This document shows, piece by piece, positions 53,092 to 62,087 of a stretch of DNA of 64,000 nucleotides. The stretch comes from an uncultured Corynebacterium sp. (GTDB lineage Bacteria; Actinomycetota; Actinomycetes; Mycobacteriales; Mycobacteriaceae). Below the pieces are notes generated by a model, which did no database searches, was not told the DNA's origin, and saw only the letters and a program-made list of their open reading frames with translations. The DNA is taken from positions 1 through 64,000 of the forward strand of contig NZ_CAMIBP010000005.1 of assembly GCF_946223165.1 (NCBI RefSeq). The letters are read 5' to 3'. Every line of letters begins with the position of its first letter. Within the stretch, counting starts at the first letter, position 1. The position numbers and the translations under genes are program-made.

Positions 53092-54102
53092 CTACACCCG
53101 CCCGCGAGCCGCGACCTGCCACTTCTCCACCGCGTCACCGTCGCGCGCGACGACCTCGTCCACAAGGTTGGGCACGAGGCAGGCGTGGTTGGGGATGATG
53201 TCGAGCTGCGTGCCGCGCGGCGGCTGCGGCCCGTCGACGGCGGTGTCCCAGGCGATGGTGCCGTGGTGTTCGCTCAGGCTCACGAGCCGGTGACCATCGA
53301 CGGTCCGGGCGAAGGAGTCCATGAAGGCGGGCTTGTCGGAGCCCAGGATTTTAGAGCCGGCGTCCACGACAACGCGGCCCGGCCCTTGGGAGACGACGGT
53401 GGCGCGCACGGTGAGGGCGACATCGTCCAGCGAGCACGTGCCCAGGGTGAGCTGCTGGGCGTCGCCGAAGACGTAGACGCCGGGGCGAATCTCATCGATG
53501 CCGCCCGCGCCGCCCACCGATGCGCGCGCCGAGGGCGTCGAGCCGCCGGAGAGCAAGAAGTCTGGGCGCCCAGCGCGCGCATGAAGCAGGGCCGCTTCCT
53601 CGTCCGCGGCCGCGGCTGCCGAGGCACCCGGCGCGTAGGAATGGCCGGGGAACGTGAACGCACCGTCCGCCGGGAAAGCGGCCGCCTCCTGTGGGGTCAC
53701 CCCGGAACGGTGGTGGCCGGAGTCGACCTCGACGAGGACGCGGGCGCCGGTCCCTGCCCACCCGGCCGCCGCCTCGGCGGAGTCGGTCCCCACCGCGAGC
53801 CGGACGCGCCGGGCCAGCGCCGCGACGCGCTCGACCGCCTCCAGGCTGGGCCAGAGCGGGTAGGCGATGAACAGATCCGTGCAGCCGGCGTCGGCGAATA
53901 CCTCCGCCTCTCCGATGGTGGCGACGGTCAGCCCCACGGCGCCCGCGGCGAGCTGGCGCCGGGCAATCTCCGGAATCTTGTGGGTCTTAGCGTGCGGCCG
54001 CAGGGCCAGCCCCCGCGCGCTGGCCGATGCCGCCATGACCGCAATGTTGCGGTCCACGGTGGGCACATCGATCTGGACGAAGGGGGTTAGCATGCTGTTC
54101 AC
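53092..54102 (-). CDS. D-threonine aldolase/D-serine dehydratase-like PLP enzyme
   Basis: A 336-residue fold type III PLP enzyme (alanine-racemase-like N-terminal barrel). The PLP lysine is in RPHAKTHK (Lys39). The C-terminal DSD1-type metal site is HHGTI together with PNHACLVPNLVDE (His and Cys). It should act on D-hydroxy amino acids, but substrate and reaction (aldol cleavage or deamination) cannot be fixed. The start is a GTG at 54102 or the ATG at 54093. It is divergent from an MFS gene by 52 bp. Confidence 0.82.
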   Translation of the reverse strand: MNSMLTPFVQIDVPTVDRNIAVMAASASARGLALRPHAKTHKIPEIARRQLAAGAVGLTVATIGEAEVFADAGCTDLFIAYPLWPSLEAVERVAALARRVRLAVGTDSAEAAAGWAGTGARVLVEVDSGHHRSGVTPQEAAAFPADGAFTFPGHSYAPGASAAAAADEEAALLHARAGRPDFLLSGGSTPSARASVGGAGGIDEIRPGVYVFGDAQQLTLGTCSLDDVALTVRATVVSQGPGRVVVDAGSKILGSDKPAFMDSFARTVDGHRLVSLSEHHGTIAWDTAVDGPQPPRGTQLDIIPNHACLVPNLVDEVVARDGDAVEKWQVAARGRV

Positions 54103-54154
54103 GGTACCGGTTTACGCTGCGGGCCTCCGGTATTCGCCTTAAACTTCTGAAGCT

Positions 54155-55489
54155 ATGACTCATCTCGCGGCGTCGGCCAAGCGTACCGATCGGCTCACCG
54201 TCCTGGCGTGGGCCGCCTGGGACTGGGGGTCCGCGGCATTCAACGCGGTGCTCGTCACTTTCATCTTCTCGGTCTACCTCACGGACTCCGTGGGAAAGCA
54301 GATCGATTCTTCCTTCACGCCCGCGCAGTGGCTGTCCTGGTCCATGACCGCGGCCGGCCTCGTCATCTTCGCGGTCACGCCCGTCATGGGCCAGCGCTCC
54401 GACCGCCTGGGCACGCGCCGCCGGGCGCTGGGCTTCTGGTCGCTCATGACGTTTATCGCCATGGCCGCGCTGTTTTTCATCCGCAACGACGCGCCCGTCT
54501 ACTTCTGGCTGGGCCTGCTGGGCTTGGCCATCGGCTCCGTGACCATTCAATTCGCGGAGGTCAACTACTTCGCGCAGCTAAACCAGGTGGCGGACGAGGA
54601 GCACATCGGCCGCATCTCCGGCCTGGGATGGTCCGCGGGCTACTTCGGCGGAATCGTGCTGCTGCTCATCTGCTACTTCGGCTTCGTTACGGGCGACGGC
54701 GGCCTGCTGGGCCTGTCTACTGAGGGCGGCTGGAACATGCGGCTGGTCGCATTGCTCGCCGCATTGTGGTTTGGACTCTCGGCCATCCCGGTCTTACTGC
54801 GCGTGCCGGAGATTGAGCCCTCCGGCGGCGCGACCGGCGGCGTGGTCGAGACATACAAGGAGCTCTTCCGCTCCCTGCGCGATCTCTACCGCGATGATCG
54901 CAACGCGTTCTATTTCCTTTTTGCCTCCGCGGTCTTCCGCGACGGTTTGTCCGCCGTGTTCAGCTTCGGCGCGGTGCTGGGCGTGTCCGTGTACGGGCTC
55001 TCGGCTGGCGACGTCCTCATCTTCGGTGTGGCTGCCAACGTCGCCGCCGCGCTCGGCGCGGTCCTCGGCGGCCAGCTCGATGACCGCGTGGGGCCGAAGG
55101 CCATCATCGTGTCCTGCCTCGTCATCCTCACCGGCATGGCGATTGTCATGTACTTCGCCTCCGGGCCGACCGCGTTCTGGATCTGCGGCCTCGTGCTCTG
55201 CCTGTGCGTCGGCCCGGCCCAGGCGTCCGCGCGCGGATTCCTCGCCCGCGTTGCTCCGCCCGGCCGCGAGGGTGAGCTCTTCGGCCTCTACGCCACCACC
55301 GGCCGCGCTGTGTCCTGGCTCACCCCATTCCTCTTCGGCATCTTCGTGTCCCTGCTGGGCCAAGGCGACCGCGGCGGCGTGCTGGCCATCGGGCTCGTGC
55401 TGCTTATCGGAGCACTCATCCTCATCCCGGTGAAGGACCCCACGTCCGGGCGTTCTTCCTCCGCCACCGAGCTCACCGCCCAGCGCTAG
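54155..55489 (+). CDS. MFS transporter, UMF1/Atg22-like
   Basis: A 444-residue transporter with about 12 membrane helices. The N-terminal WAAWDWGSAAFNAVLVTFIFSVYL is the UMF1-family signature (YDWANSAF-type). A conserved loop GQRSDRLGTRRRALGF follows. The middle cytoplasmic loop contains ETYKELFRSLRDLYRDDRNAFYFL. Atg22 exports amino acids from yeast vacuoles, so amino-acid export is possible. The divergent D-amino-acid enzyme supports a shared role. Confidence 0.87.
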   Translation: MTHLAASAKRTDRLTVLAWAAWDWGSAAFNAVLVTFIFSVYLTDSVGKQIDSSFTPAQWLSWSMTAAGLVIFAVTPVMGQRSDRLGTRRRALGFWSLMTFIAMAALFFIRNDAPVYFWLGLLGLAIGSVTIQFAEVNYFAQLNQVADEEHIGRISGLGWSAGYFGGIVLLLICYFGFVTGDGGLLGLSTEGGWNMRLVALLAALWFGLSAIPVLLRVPEIEPSGGATGGVVETYKELFRSLRDLYRDDRNAFYFLFASAVFRDGLSAVFSFGAVLGVSVYGLSAGDVLIFGVAANVAAALGAVLGGQLDDRVGPKAIIVSCLVILTGMAIVMYFASGPTAFWICGLVLCLCVGPAQASARGFLARVAPPGREGELFGLYATTGRAVSWLTPFLFGIFVSLLGQGDRGGVLAIGLVLLIGALILIPVKDPTSGRSSSATELTAQR

Positions 55490-55516
55490 AGCACCGGCGG
55501 GGCCGCGGGGTTCGCC

Positions 55517-57253
55517 CTACGGGCGTGGGATGTTGCGCAGGTTGGACTGCGCCAGGGAGAGCATCCGTCCCACACCGCCGCCGAAGACGGTGCGCGTCGC
55601 GGCCTTGGAGAAACCCATGAGCTGCGTGAAGGTAATCGTCGGTGGGATGGACAGCGCGTCCGGGTCGGTGACCATGTCCACGAGGACGGGGCCGTGATAG
55701 GCCATGGCCTCGCGGATCTGTGCGCGGGAGGTCGTCGGGTCCGTGATGCGGATGGCCTTGATGCCGGCAGCGTCGGCGATCTGTGCGTAGTTGACCGGCG
55801 CGTGGTCGGTCTCATGCTCCGGCATGCCTTGGACCAGCATCTCCAGCTTGACCATGCCCAGCGACGAGTTGTTAAAGACGAACATCTTGATGGGCAGGTT
55901 GTGCTGCTTGACGGTAATGAGCTCGCCCATGAGCATGGACAGGCCGCCGTCGCCGGAGAAGGTCACGACCTGGCGGCCGGGGTTGGCGGCCTGCGCGCCG
56001 AGCGCCATGGGCAGGGCGTTGGCCATCGTGCCGTGGCGGAAGGAGCCCAGCTGCTCGCGCTGGCCATTCGCGGTGATGTAGCGCGCACCCCAGACGTTGC
56101 ACATGCCGGTGTCGACGGTGAAGATGGCGTCCTCGGCGGCCTCCTCGTCGATGATGTTGGCCACGAACTCCGGGTGGAGCGGCGTCATCTTCTCCACCTT
56201 CGTGGTGTAGGCCTCGACGACGTGGTGGAGCTTGTCGTAGTGGGACTTGAGCATTCGGTCGAGGAAGCGGCGGTCCGTCTTCTCCTCCACGTGCGGGAGG
56301 ATGGTCTGGATGGTGGCGGCCACGTCGCCGGTGACGGGATAGGTGATCTTCGTGCGGCGGCCGATGTGCGAGCCGTCAACGTCGATCTGGGCGACGTTGG
56401 CGGTGGGCAGGAAGTCGTTGTACGGGAAGTCAGTGCCCATGAGGATGAGCAGGTCGGCCTCGTGGGTGGCCTCGTGCGCGGCGCCGTAGCCCAGCAGCCC
56501 GGACATGCCCACGTCAAAGGGGTTGTCGTATTGGATGTACATTTTGCCGCCCAGGGCGTGGCCGATGGGGGCCTTAACCTTCTCGGCCAGCTCGAGGACC
56601 TCGGCGCGCGCGTCCTTGACGCCGGCTCCCACGAAAAAGGCGACGGTCTTGGCACGGTTGATGGCATCGGCCAGCGCGGCTGCCTCGGCCGCATCCGGGT
56701 ACAGCACCGGGCGGCTGGCGGAGATTCGGGACTCCACGAAGGAGTCGTCGGCGGCCTCCTGCTGCGAGACGTCGCCCGGGATGCCGAGCACGGATACGCC
56801 CTTGCCCGCCATGGTGGACTGGATGGCGTGATGCAGGATGACGCCTCCCTGCTCGGCAGAGTTGACCATATCGCAATAGGCGGAGCACTCCGCGAAGAGC
56901 GCCTCGGGGTGGGTTTCCTGGAAGTAGTGCGAGCCAATCTGGCGCGACGGGATGTGGCTGGCAATGGCCAGCACCTTGGCTCCGTTGCGGTTCGCGTCAT
57001 AGAGCCCCTGCACGAGGTGCGTATTGCCGGGGCCGCAGGAGGCCGCACACACGGCCAGCTTGCCGGTGGTCAGGGAGTCGGCCTCGGCAGCGAAGGCGGC
57101 AGCCTCCTCGTTGCGCACGTGCACCCAGTCGATTGTCGAGCGGCGCACGGCATCCACGATGGGGTTGAGCGAGTCACCCACCAGACCATAAATGCGTTCG
57201 ACGCCCTGCGCCTCGAGGGTGGCGACGAGTTGTTCGGCATAGGAGCGTGCCAT
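55517..57253 (-). CDS. pqo: Pyruvate dehydrogenase (quinone)
   Basis: A 578-residue peripheral membrane flavoenzyme that decarboxylates pyruvate to acetate and passes electrons to menaquinone (PoxB type). The N-terminal pyrimidine domain has GLVGDSLNPIVDA and HVRNEEAAAFAAEAD (TPP Glu). The FAD domain is about 190-330. The TPP motif runs from GDGGLSMLMGEL to FVFNN near residues 430-460. The C-terminus, which binds membrane in E. coli PoxB, is short. It is divergent from a DHA2 transporter gene. As I recall, pqo of C. glutamicum sits in the same place. Confidence 0.94.
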   Translation of the reverse strand: MARSYAEQLVATLEAQGVERIYGLVGDSLNPIVDAVRRSTIDWVHVRNEEAAAFAAEADSLTTGKLAVCAASCGPGNTHLVQGLYDANRNGAKVLAIASHIPSRQIGSHYFQETHPEALFAECSAYCDMVNSAEQGGVILHHAIQSTMAGKGVSVLGIPGDVSQQEAADDSFVESRISASRPVLYPDAAEAAALADAINRAKTVAFFVGAGVKDARAEVLELAEKVKAPIGHALGGKMYIQYDNPFDVGMSGLLGYGAAHEATHEADLLILMGTDFPYNDFLPTANVAQIDVDGSHIGRRTKITYPVTGDVAATIQTILPHVEEKTDRRFLDRMLKSHYDKLHHVVEAYTTKVEKMTPLHPEFVANIIDEEAAEDAIFTVDTGMCNVWGARYITANGQREQLGSFRHGTMANALPMALGAQAANPGRQVVTFSGDGGLSMLMGELITVKQHNLPIKMFVFNNSSLGMVKLEMLVQGMPEHETDHAPVNYAQIADAAGIKAIRITDPTTSRAQIREAMAYHGPVLVDMVTDPDALSIPPTITFTQLMGFSKAATRTVFGGGVGRMLSLAQSNLRNIPRP

Positions 57254-57384
57254 GGGGATAAGTCCTTTCGCAAAGATTCTTCCGTAGTGTGTCCATGCAC
57301 GATTGCCCTCTCTTTAACGCCCGAATGGTCACGAGCGGCGCCATTCTCACGTTAAGCAGTACGTGTGTCCTGTTATACAGAGTT

Positions 57385-57413
57385 TTGAAACTTTAACGAA
57401 CGTTCGTTAAAGT
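57385..57413 (+). promoter_or_regulatory. Promoter and 22-bp TetR operator of the DHA2 transporter
   Basis: A -35 TTGAAA (57385-57390), a 17-bp spacer and a -10 TAAAGT (57408-57413). A perfect 22-bp palindrome, 57391-57412 with core AACGAACGTTCGTT, fills the spacer and the -10 box. The transcription start would be at or next to the ATG at 57422, so the message is probably leaderless. The TetR regulator encoded behind the transporter is the obvious ligand. Confidence 0.75.
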
Positions 57414-57421
57414 AATCCACC

Positions 57422-58912
57422 ATGTCACTGACCACCACCCCGCAGCAGCACCAATCGAACCGCTGGGTTTTCCTGGGAGTCATCTCCCTGGGCCTGCTCA
57501 TGATCGGCCTGGATAACTCGGTGCTCTACACCGCCCTGCCGCACCTCACTCACTCACTCGAAGCCACGGGCATGCAGTCACTGTGGATCATCAATGCCTA
57601 CCCGCTCGTCCTCTCCGGCCTCCTGCTGGGCACGGGCACCCTGGGCGATCGCGTGGGCCACCGCCGCATGTTCACCGTCGGGCTTGTGCTCTTCGGGCTC
57701 GCGTCCCTGGCCGCCGCCTTCGCGCCGGGCGCATGGGAACTCGTCGCCGCCCGCGCCGTCCTGGGCTTCGCCGCTGCCGTCATGATGCCGGCCACCCTGG
57801 CCCTCATCCGACTGACGTTCGACGACGAACGCGAGCGCAACACCGCCATCGGCATCTGGGGCTCCGTCGCCGTCATCGGCGCGGCGGCCGGCCCCGTAGT
57901 AGGCGGCTTCCTCCTCGAGCACTTCTACTGGGGCTCCGTCTTTCTCATCAACGTGCCCATCGTGCTCATTGCCCTCGCGCTCACGCAGGCCACCGCGCCG
58001 CCCAACCAGCCCAACCCTGACAAGAGCTGGGACATCATCTCCTCCGCCTATGCCATGGTGACGCTCGCCGGACTCACGCTGGCCATCAAAGAGGCCGCGC
58101 TCGGCTCCTACGGCATCGCGGCTGCCGCGCTCGCCGCGGCCCTCGTGGGCGGGCTCCTCTTCGCCCGTCGGCAGCGGCGCCTGGAGGACCCGCTGCTCAC
58201 CTTCGATATTTTCCGCTCGCGAGTCTTCACCGGCGGCGTCGCGGCGGCCTTCGGCGGCATGTTCGCACTCTCCGGACTGGAGCTGGTCACCACGCAGAAG
58301 CTGCAGCTTGCCGATGCCGCCTCGCCGCTGCACGCCGGCCTCACCATCGCCATCGCCGCTGTCGCCGCCATCCCGTTCTCCACACTTGGCGGCGCCGTAC
58401 TCCACAAGGTGGGCTTCCTGCCGCTCATCGCGGGCGGCTTCGCCATCTTCACCGCGGCCATCGGGCTGGGCGCCTGGGCCACCGGCCCCGGCGCGGGGAC
58501 CGAACACCAGGGCTGGTTCTATGTCGCCATGGCGCTGGCCGGTATCGGCGCGGGCCTGGCCATGTCCGTCTCGTCGACCGCCATCATCGGCGCCGCACCG
58601 CTGCACCGCACCGGCATGGCTGCGGGTGTCGAAGAGGTCTCCTACGAATTCGGCACGCTGATCACCGTGGCAATTACCGGCTCATTGCTTCCCGCATTCC
58701 TCAGCTCCCACCTGCCCGAGCACCTCAAGGGGCTGGGCCTCGAGGCGATGTACCTGCCGGAGGAGGCGGCATCGGCAAGCGCCGCGTACGGCAGCGCCTA
58801 CCTGGACGTCCTCCTGGTCCTGGGCGCGGTGACCACAGCGTTTACCGTTTTCACCGCCTGGGCATTCCGCGATAACCCGACGTCTGGAGGCTCCCATGCC
58901 AAGCACGAGTAA
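57422..58912 (+). CDS. DHA2-family MFS multidrug exporter
   Basis: A 496-residue transporter with about 14 membrane helices. Motifs are LDNSVLYTALPHL (motif D1 of DHA2), LGDRVGHRRMFTVG (motif A) and WGSVAVIGAAAGPVVGGFLL (motif C, drug/H+ antiporters). It resembles the SmvA/QacA group, which exports quaternary ammonium compounds and dyes. It overlaps the tetR gene by 17 bp. It contains two exact copies of the repeated DNA word in opposite orientations, 58306 and 58765. Confidence 0.9.
   Translation: MSLTTTPQQHQSNRWVFLGVISLGLLMIGLDNSVLYTALPHLTHSLEATGMQSLWIINAYPLVLSGLLLGTGTLGDRVGHRRMFTVGLVLFGLASLAAAFAPGAWELVAARAVLGFAAAVMMPATLALIRLTFDDERERNTAIGIWGSVAVIGAAAGPVVGGFLLEHFYWGSVFLINVPIVLIALALTQATAPPNQPNPDKSWDIISSAYAMVTLAGLTLAIKEAALGSYGIAAAALAAALVGGLLFARRQRRLEDPLLTFDIFRSRVFTGGVAAAFGGMFALSGLELVTTQKLQLADAASPLHAGLTIAIAAVAAIPFSTLGGAVLHKVGFLPLIAGGFAIFTAAIGLGAWATGPGAGTEHQGWFYVAMALAGIGAGLAMSVSSTAIIGAAPLHRTGMAAGVEEVSYEFGTLITVAITGSLLPAFLSSHLPEHLKGLGLEAMYLPEEAASASAAYGSAYLDVLLVLGAVTTAFTVFTAWAFRDNPTSGGSHAKHE
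58306..58321 (-). repeat. GGCGGCATCGGCAAGC word, minus-strand copy
   Basis: Exact reverse complement, GCTTGCCGATGCCGCC. It is the only full-core copy on the minus strand and is read in the transporter gene as LADAA. Confidence 0.55.
58765..58780 (+). repeat. GGCGGCATCGGCAAGC word, copy in the other reading frame
   Basis: Exact 16-mer inside a plus-strand gene, read as part of EAASAS rather than LADAA, 443 bp from the opposite copy. Confidence 0.6.
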
Positions 58913-59423
58913 GAAGAATGAGGCGCTGCTGGCCGCACTCGACATCGTGGAGGAGACCGGCTCCGTGGCCGCGGTGACCTACGATTCACTGTCGCAGGCC
59001 ACCGGCATGACCAAGTCCGGGCTCATCTACCACTTCCCGGATCGCCACTCGCTGCTTGCGGCCATGCATGCGTTCTGCGCGCGGCGCTGGGAGGACGAGC
59101 TGGAGGCCCTGGCGGAGGGCGACACCCCGCGGGACAGGCACCGCGCCCTCGTGCTTTCCTTATCCAAGAACGAGCCGGTGGTAGAGCTGCTCATGAGCAT
59201 CCACGCGCAGACCCACCCGGACTTCGCCGCTCCCTGGGAGGCCGTCAACCGGCGCTGGATGCCGGATCCCTCTGCCCCCGCCACAACCGAGCAGGAGCTG
59301 CTCACGCTGGTGAGCTCCGTCCTCGGCGTCGGATTGTGGGTGCACGATCACATCACGGAGACGCACCTCAGCCCGGAGAACCGACAGAAGATCATCGGCT
59401 ACATGCTCAAGCTCTTGAGCTAA
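58896..59423 (+). CDS. TetR-family repressor
   Basis: A 175-residue regulator. The helix-turn-helix is about residues 10-55 (VTYDSLSQATGMTKSGLIYHFPDRHSLLAAM). The ligand domain follows. It starts inside the end of the transporter gene, so the two are translationally coupled, and the operator before the transporter would give autoregulation of both. Likely effectors are the substrates of the exporter. Confidence 0.92.
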   Translation: MPSTSKKNEALLAALDIVEETGSVAAVTYDSLSQATGMTKSGLIYHFPDRHSLLAAMHAFCARRWEDELEALAEGDTPRDRHRALVLSLSKNEPVVELLMSIHAQTHPDFAAPWEAVNRRWMPDPSAPATTEQELLTLVSSVLGVGLWVHDHITETHLSPENRQKIIGYMLKLLS

Positions 59424-59430
59424 ATCTTTG

Positions 59431-59503
59431 AGCTGAAGATGGGACTTGAACCCACAACCTACGGTTTACAAGACCGTTGCGCTACCAATTGCGCCACTCC
59501 AGC
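59431..59503 (-). tRNA. tRNA-Thr (TGT)
   Basis: A 73-nt cloverleaf on the minus strand. The acceptor stem is GCTGGAG/CTTCAGC with one G-U pair, the anticodon loop is CTTGTAA (TGT), and the T arm contains GGTTCAAGTCC. Confidence 0.93.
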
Positions 59504-59737
59504 GAGCGCGCGGCCCCAACGATGGGCGCCGTGCATTGTCTAGGAATCGTACCGTACCGCGGCGCGGCGTACGGAATCTGCCCGCGTTCGCGCTGCGTGG
59601 AGAGCATTCGGAGGCGTTGCGGCAACGCGACTCGCAGTTGGTGCAGGGGTAGCGCGCGGCTGCAATCTGCGCCGCGGGGCACTAAAGTAACGGCAATCTG
59701 AGATAACGACACCTATCGGACAAAGGGGGAACCTGGC

Positions 59738-61579
59738 ATGAGCCCCAGCGCGAGCCTTCTGCAGGGCCTGCGGTCCCGCATGCGCGGCTCACGAACCTCC
59801 CTAGCCACCGTGGACGTCGCGAAGGCGGCCCCGCCGCCGTCACCGCTCGCGCCCGTCGATCTCACCAACGAGGCCGAGGTCACGGCCGTCATGGAGATCG
59901 CCGCCCGCATCGGCGGCATCCTCATCAGCGCAGGCACCTCCAACGCCGATACCCGCGCGCAGGTCTACCTCGCCGCAGCGTCCTACGGCCTGCACTATTG
60001 CCACGTCGACGTGCTCACCAACACAATCACCATCCACACGACCATCGGCACCGGCGCCAAGCGCCAGTCGCTCCACGTCTTCCGCGTCGCGCCGGGCATC
60101 TCGGTAAACTTCTCCAAGCTCTCGGCCGTGGATAAGCTCATCCGCTCCATCCATTCGGGCTCCACCCCGCCGGCGATGGCGGAGCGCATCCTCGACGAGA
60201 TTGACAAGATGCCGCCGCCCCGCGGCACCCTGGCGACCATGCTGGGCTGGGGAGTCATGGGTGGCGCCTTCGCCGTCATGCTCGGCGGCGGGCTCTGGTC
60301 CGCGCTGCTGACCTTCGTCATCGCCGTCATCATCATGAGCGTCAACGCCGGGCTCGAGCGGCTGCGCGTCCCGCTGTTTTACCAAAACATCGTCGGCGGC
60401 TTCATCGCAGTCGTCCCCGCCGCCATCCTCTACAACGTGGCGGCGCAGTTCAGCATCAGCTTCCGCCCCTCCCAAGTCATCGGTTCCGGCATCATCGTCC
60501 TCGTCGCGGGGCTCACCCTGGTCCAGGCACTCGTGGACGGCATCACCCGCGCCGCGGTGACGTCCTCCGCGCGCTTCTTTGAAGCCATGATGGCCACAGC
60601 CGCCATCGTCGCCGGCGTCGGCTCCGGCATCCAGGCGGCCGAATACAGTGGATTTCCGCTGCCGCCTCTAGAAACCCTCGCCTCGCCGGTGTATCACCAA
60701 GTCCCGCTCCTCATCCTCGTCGGCAGCGTCGGCTCGGCCGCCTTCGCCTACGCCTCGTGGGCCTCGTGGACGGAGGTCATCATCTCCGGCCTCACGGCCG
60801 CCGCGGGCATGGTGTTCTACTACTTCGTCATCATCCCCTTCGGCGTGGGTGCCATCATCGCCTGCTTCGCCTCGGCCATCGTCGTGGGCCTGGCCGGCGG
60901 CCTGCTGGCGCGCCGCTACTGGATTCCGCCGCTCATCACGATGATCATCGGCTACACGCCCATGCTCCCCGGCCTGACCTTCTATCGCTCGATGTACGCC
61001 ATCATCAACGAACAGATGATCACGGGCCTGACCAACCTATTCACCGCCCTCACCATCGCCGGCGCTCTCGCCGCGGGCGTCCTGCTGGGGGAGCGCGGTG
61101 CGCGACGCCTGCGCCGCCCGCAGCATTTCCGCCCCTACGCGGCATTCAAGCGGCTGGGCCGGGCCTCCTATCACCAGGCGGCGCGCATCGCCGCGAGCAC
61201 CCGCCGGATCCCCCGCGTGCCGCTGGCTCCCCTGCAGCCCCCGCCCGCGGCCCCCGGAGCGCCCACCGCACTTTTCGTGCCCGACGCACCGTCCGCGCCC
61301 GGCGCCGAGGCGGCATCGGCAGCGCCCGCAGGGGGTCCCGTGGAGCCACCGATCCCGGGACCTGCGGCTCCCGCCCCCGTGCAGCAGGTCCGCGCCAAGC
61401 AGTACGCCACCATCAACAAGCAATTCGCGGCGATGGAAGACGCGCTCGAAGGAGACGACGTTCTGGACGTCATGGACATGCTCGAGGCGCTCGATCCCGC
61501 CACGGAGACGTGGGAAGCCATCACCGACCCCACGCACCCTCCGACGAGCTCCGCGCACCGGCTGGGCGAGTCGGAGTAA
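59738..61579 (+). CDS. thrE: Threonine/serine exporter ThrE
   Basis: A 613-residue exporter that removes threonine and serine using the proton gradient. A cytoplasmic N-terminal domain (about 45-155) holds the conserved ISAGTSNADTRAQVYLAAASYGL and FSKLSAVDKLI. About ten membrane helices follow (about 170-450). C. glutamicum ThrE has 489 residues. Here about 160 extra C-terminal residues form an Ala/Pro-rich linker and an acidic end (MEDALEGDDVLDVMDMLEALDP). The ATG at 59738 is the natural start. Confidence 0.9.
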   Translation: MSPSASLLQGLRSRMRGSRTSLATVDVAKAAPPPSPLAPVDLTNEAEVTAVMEIAARIGGILISAGTSNADTRAQVYLAAASYGLHYCHVDVLTNTITIHTTIGTGAKRQSLHVFRVAPGISVNFSKLSAVDKLIRSIHSGSTPPAMAERILDEIDKMPPPRGTLATMLGWGVMGGAFAVMLGGGLWSALLTFVIAVIIMSVNAGLERLRVPLFYQNIVGGFIAVVPAAILYNVAAQFSISFRPSQVIGSGIIVLVAGLTLVQALVDGITRAAVTSSARFFEAMMATAAIVAGVGSGIQAAEYSGFPLPPLETLASPVYHQVPLLILVGSVGSAAFAYASWASWTEVIISGLTAAAGMVFYYFVIIPFGVGAIIACFASAIVVGLAGGLLARRYWIPPLITMIIGYTPMLPGLTFYRSMYAIINEQMITGLTNLFTALTIAGALAAGVLLGERGARRLRRPQHFRPYAAFKRLGRASYHQAARIAASTRRIPRVPLAPLQPPPAAPGAPTALFVPDAPSAPGAEAASAAPAGGPVEPPIPGPAAPAPVQQVRAKQYATINKQFAAMEDALEGDDVLDVMDMLEALDPATETWEAITDPTHPPTSSAHRLGESE

Positions 61580-61675
61580 CCGCGGGAACGGTCCCACTAA
61601 TTCAGACGAAACCCACACCATAGCGTAGAATTGCATTTTTGACGCCCACCCCATTCGCTTAGCAGGAGGACATCC

Positions 61676-62011
61676 GTGCCACCCAAGGTCACTGACATTC
61701 AGCCGAATGCCGATCAGTCGCATGCCGTAGAGGAAGAGACCGCGCTCGCCGCGCGCCGCATTGTCTCCACCTACGCCGAGGACTTCTTGGATGGCGTCAC
61801 CCTCATGTCCATGCTTGGCGTGGAACCGAAGGGCCTCATCCACAAGAAGGTCCTCGCGGAACAGGAGGAAGCCGCCCCGAAGAAGGCCACCAAGAAGAAG
61901 GCAACCAAAAAGGCGGCCAAGAAGGCAGCCAAGAAGGCCACCAAGGCGGCGAAGAAGACCACCAAGAAGACAACGAAGAAAGCCACGAAGAAAACGGCCA
62001 AGAAGGCCTAG
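61676..62011 (+). CDS. Small protein with Lys/Ala/Thr-rich histone-H1-like tail
   Basis: A 111-residue protein from a GTG start with a good AGGAGGA ribosome site. The N-terminal half (about 20-60) is a conserved-looking helical segment, ALAARRIVSTYAEDFLDG and MSMLGVEPKGLIHKK. The C-terminal 45 residues are repeats of KKATKK and KKAAKK, as in the tails of actinobacterial HU/Hlp and eukaryotic H1. DNA or RNA binding is likely. I recall a hypothetical gene at this place in C. glutamicum. Function unknown. Confidence 0.8.
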   Translation: MPPKVTDIQPNADQSHAVEEETALAARRIVSTYAEDFLDGVTLMSMLGVEPKGLIHKKVLAEQEEAAPKKATKKKATKKAAKKAAKKATKAAKKTTKKTTKKATKKTAKKA

Positions 62012-62087
62012 ACTTGCCTTAAGTTCACGGGCAGAGTGAACGGTAGTTGCGAACCGCTGACCGCGCACGACGAGTAAGGAGTCTTCC

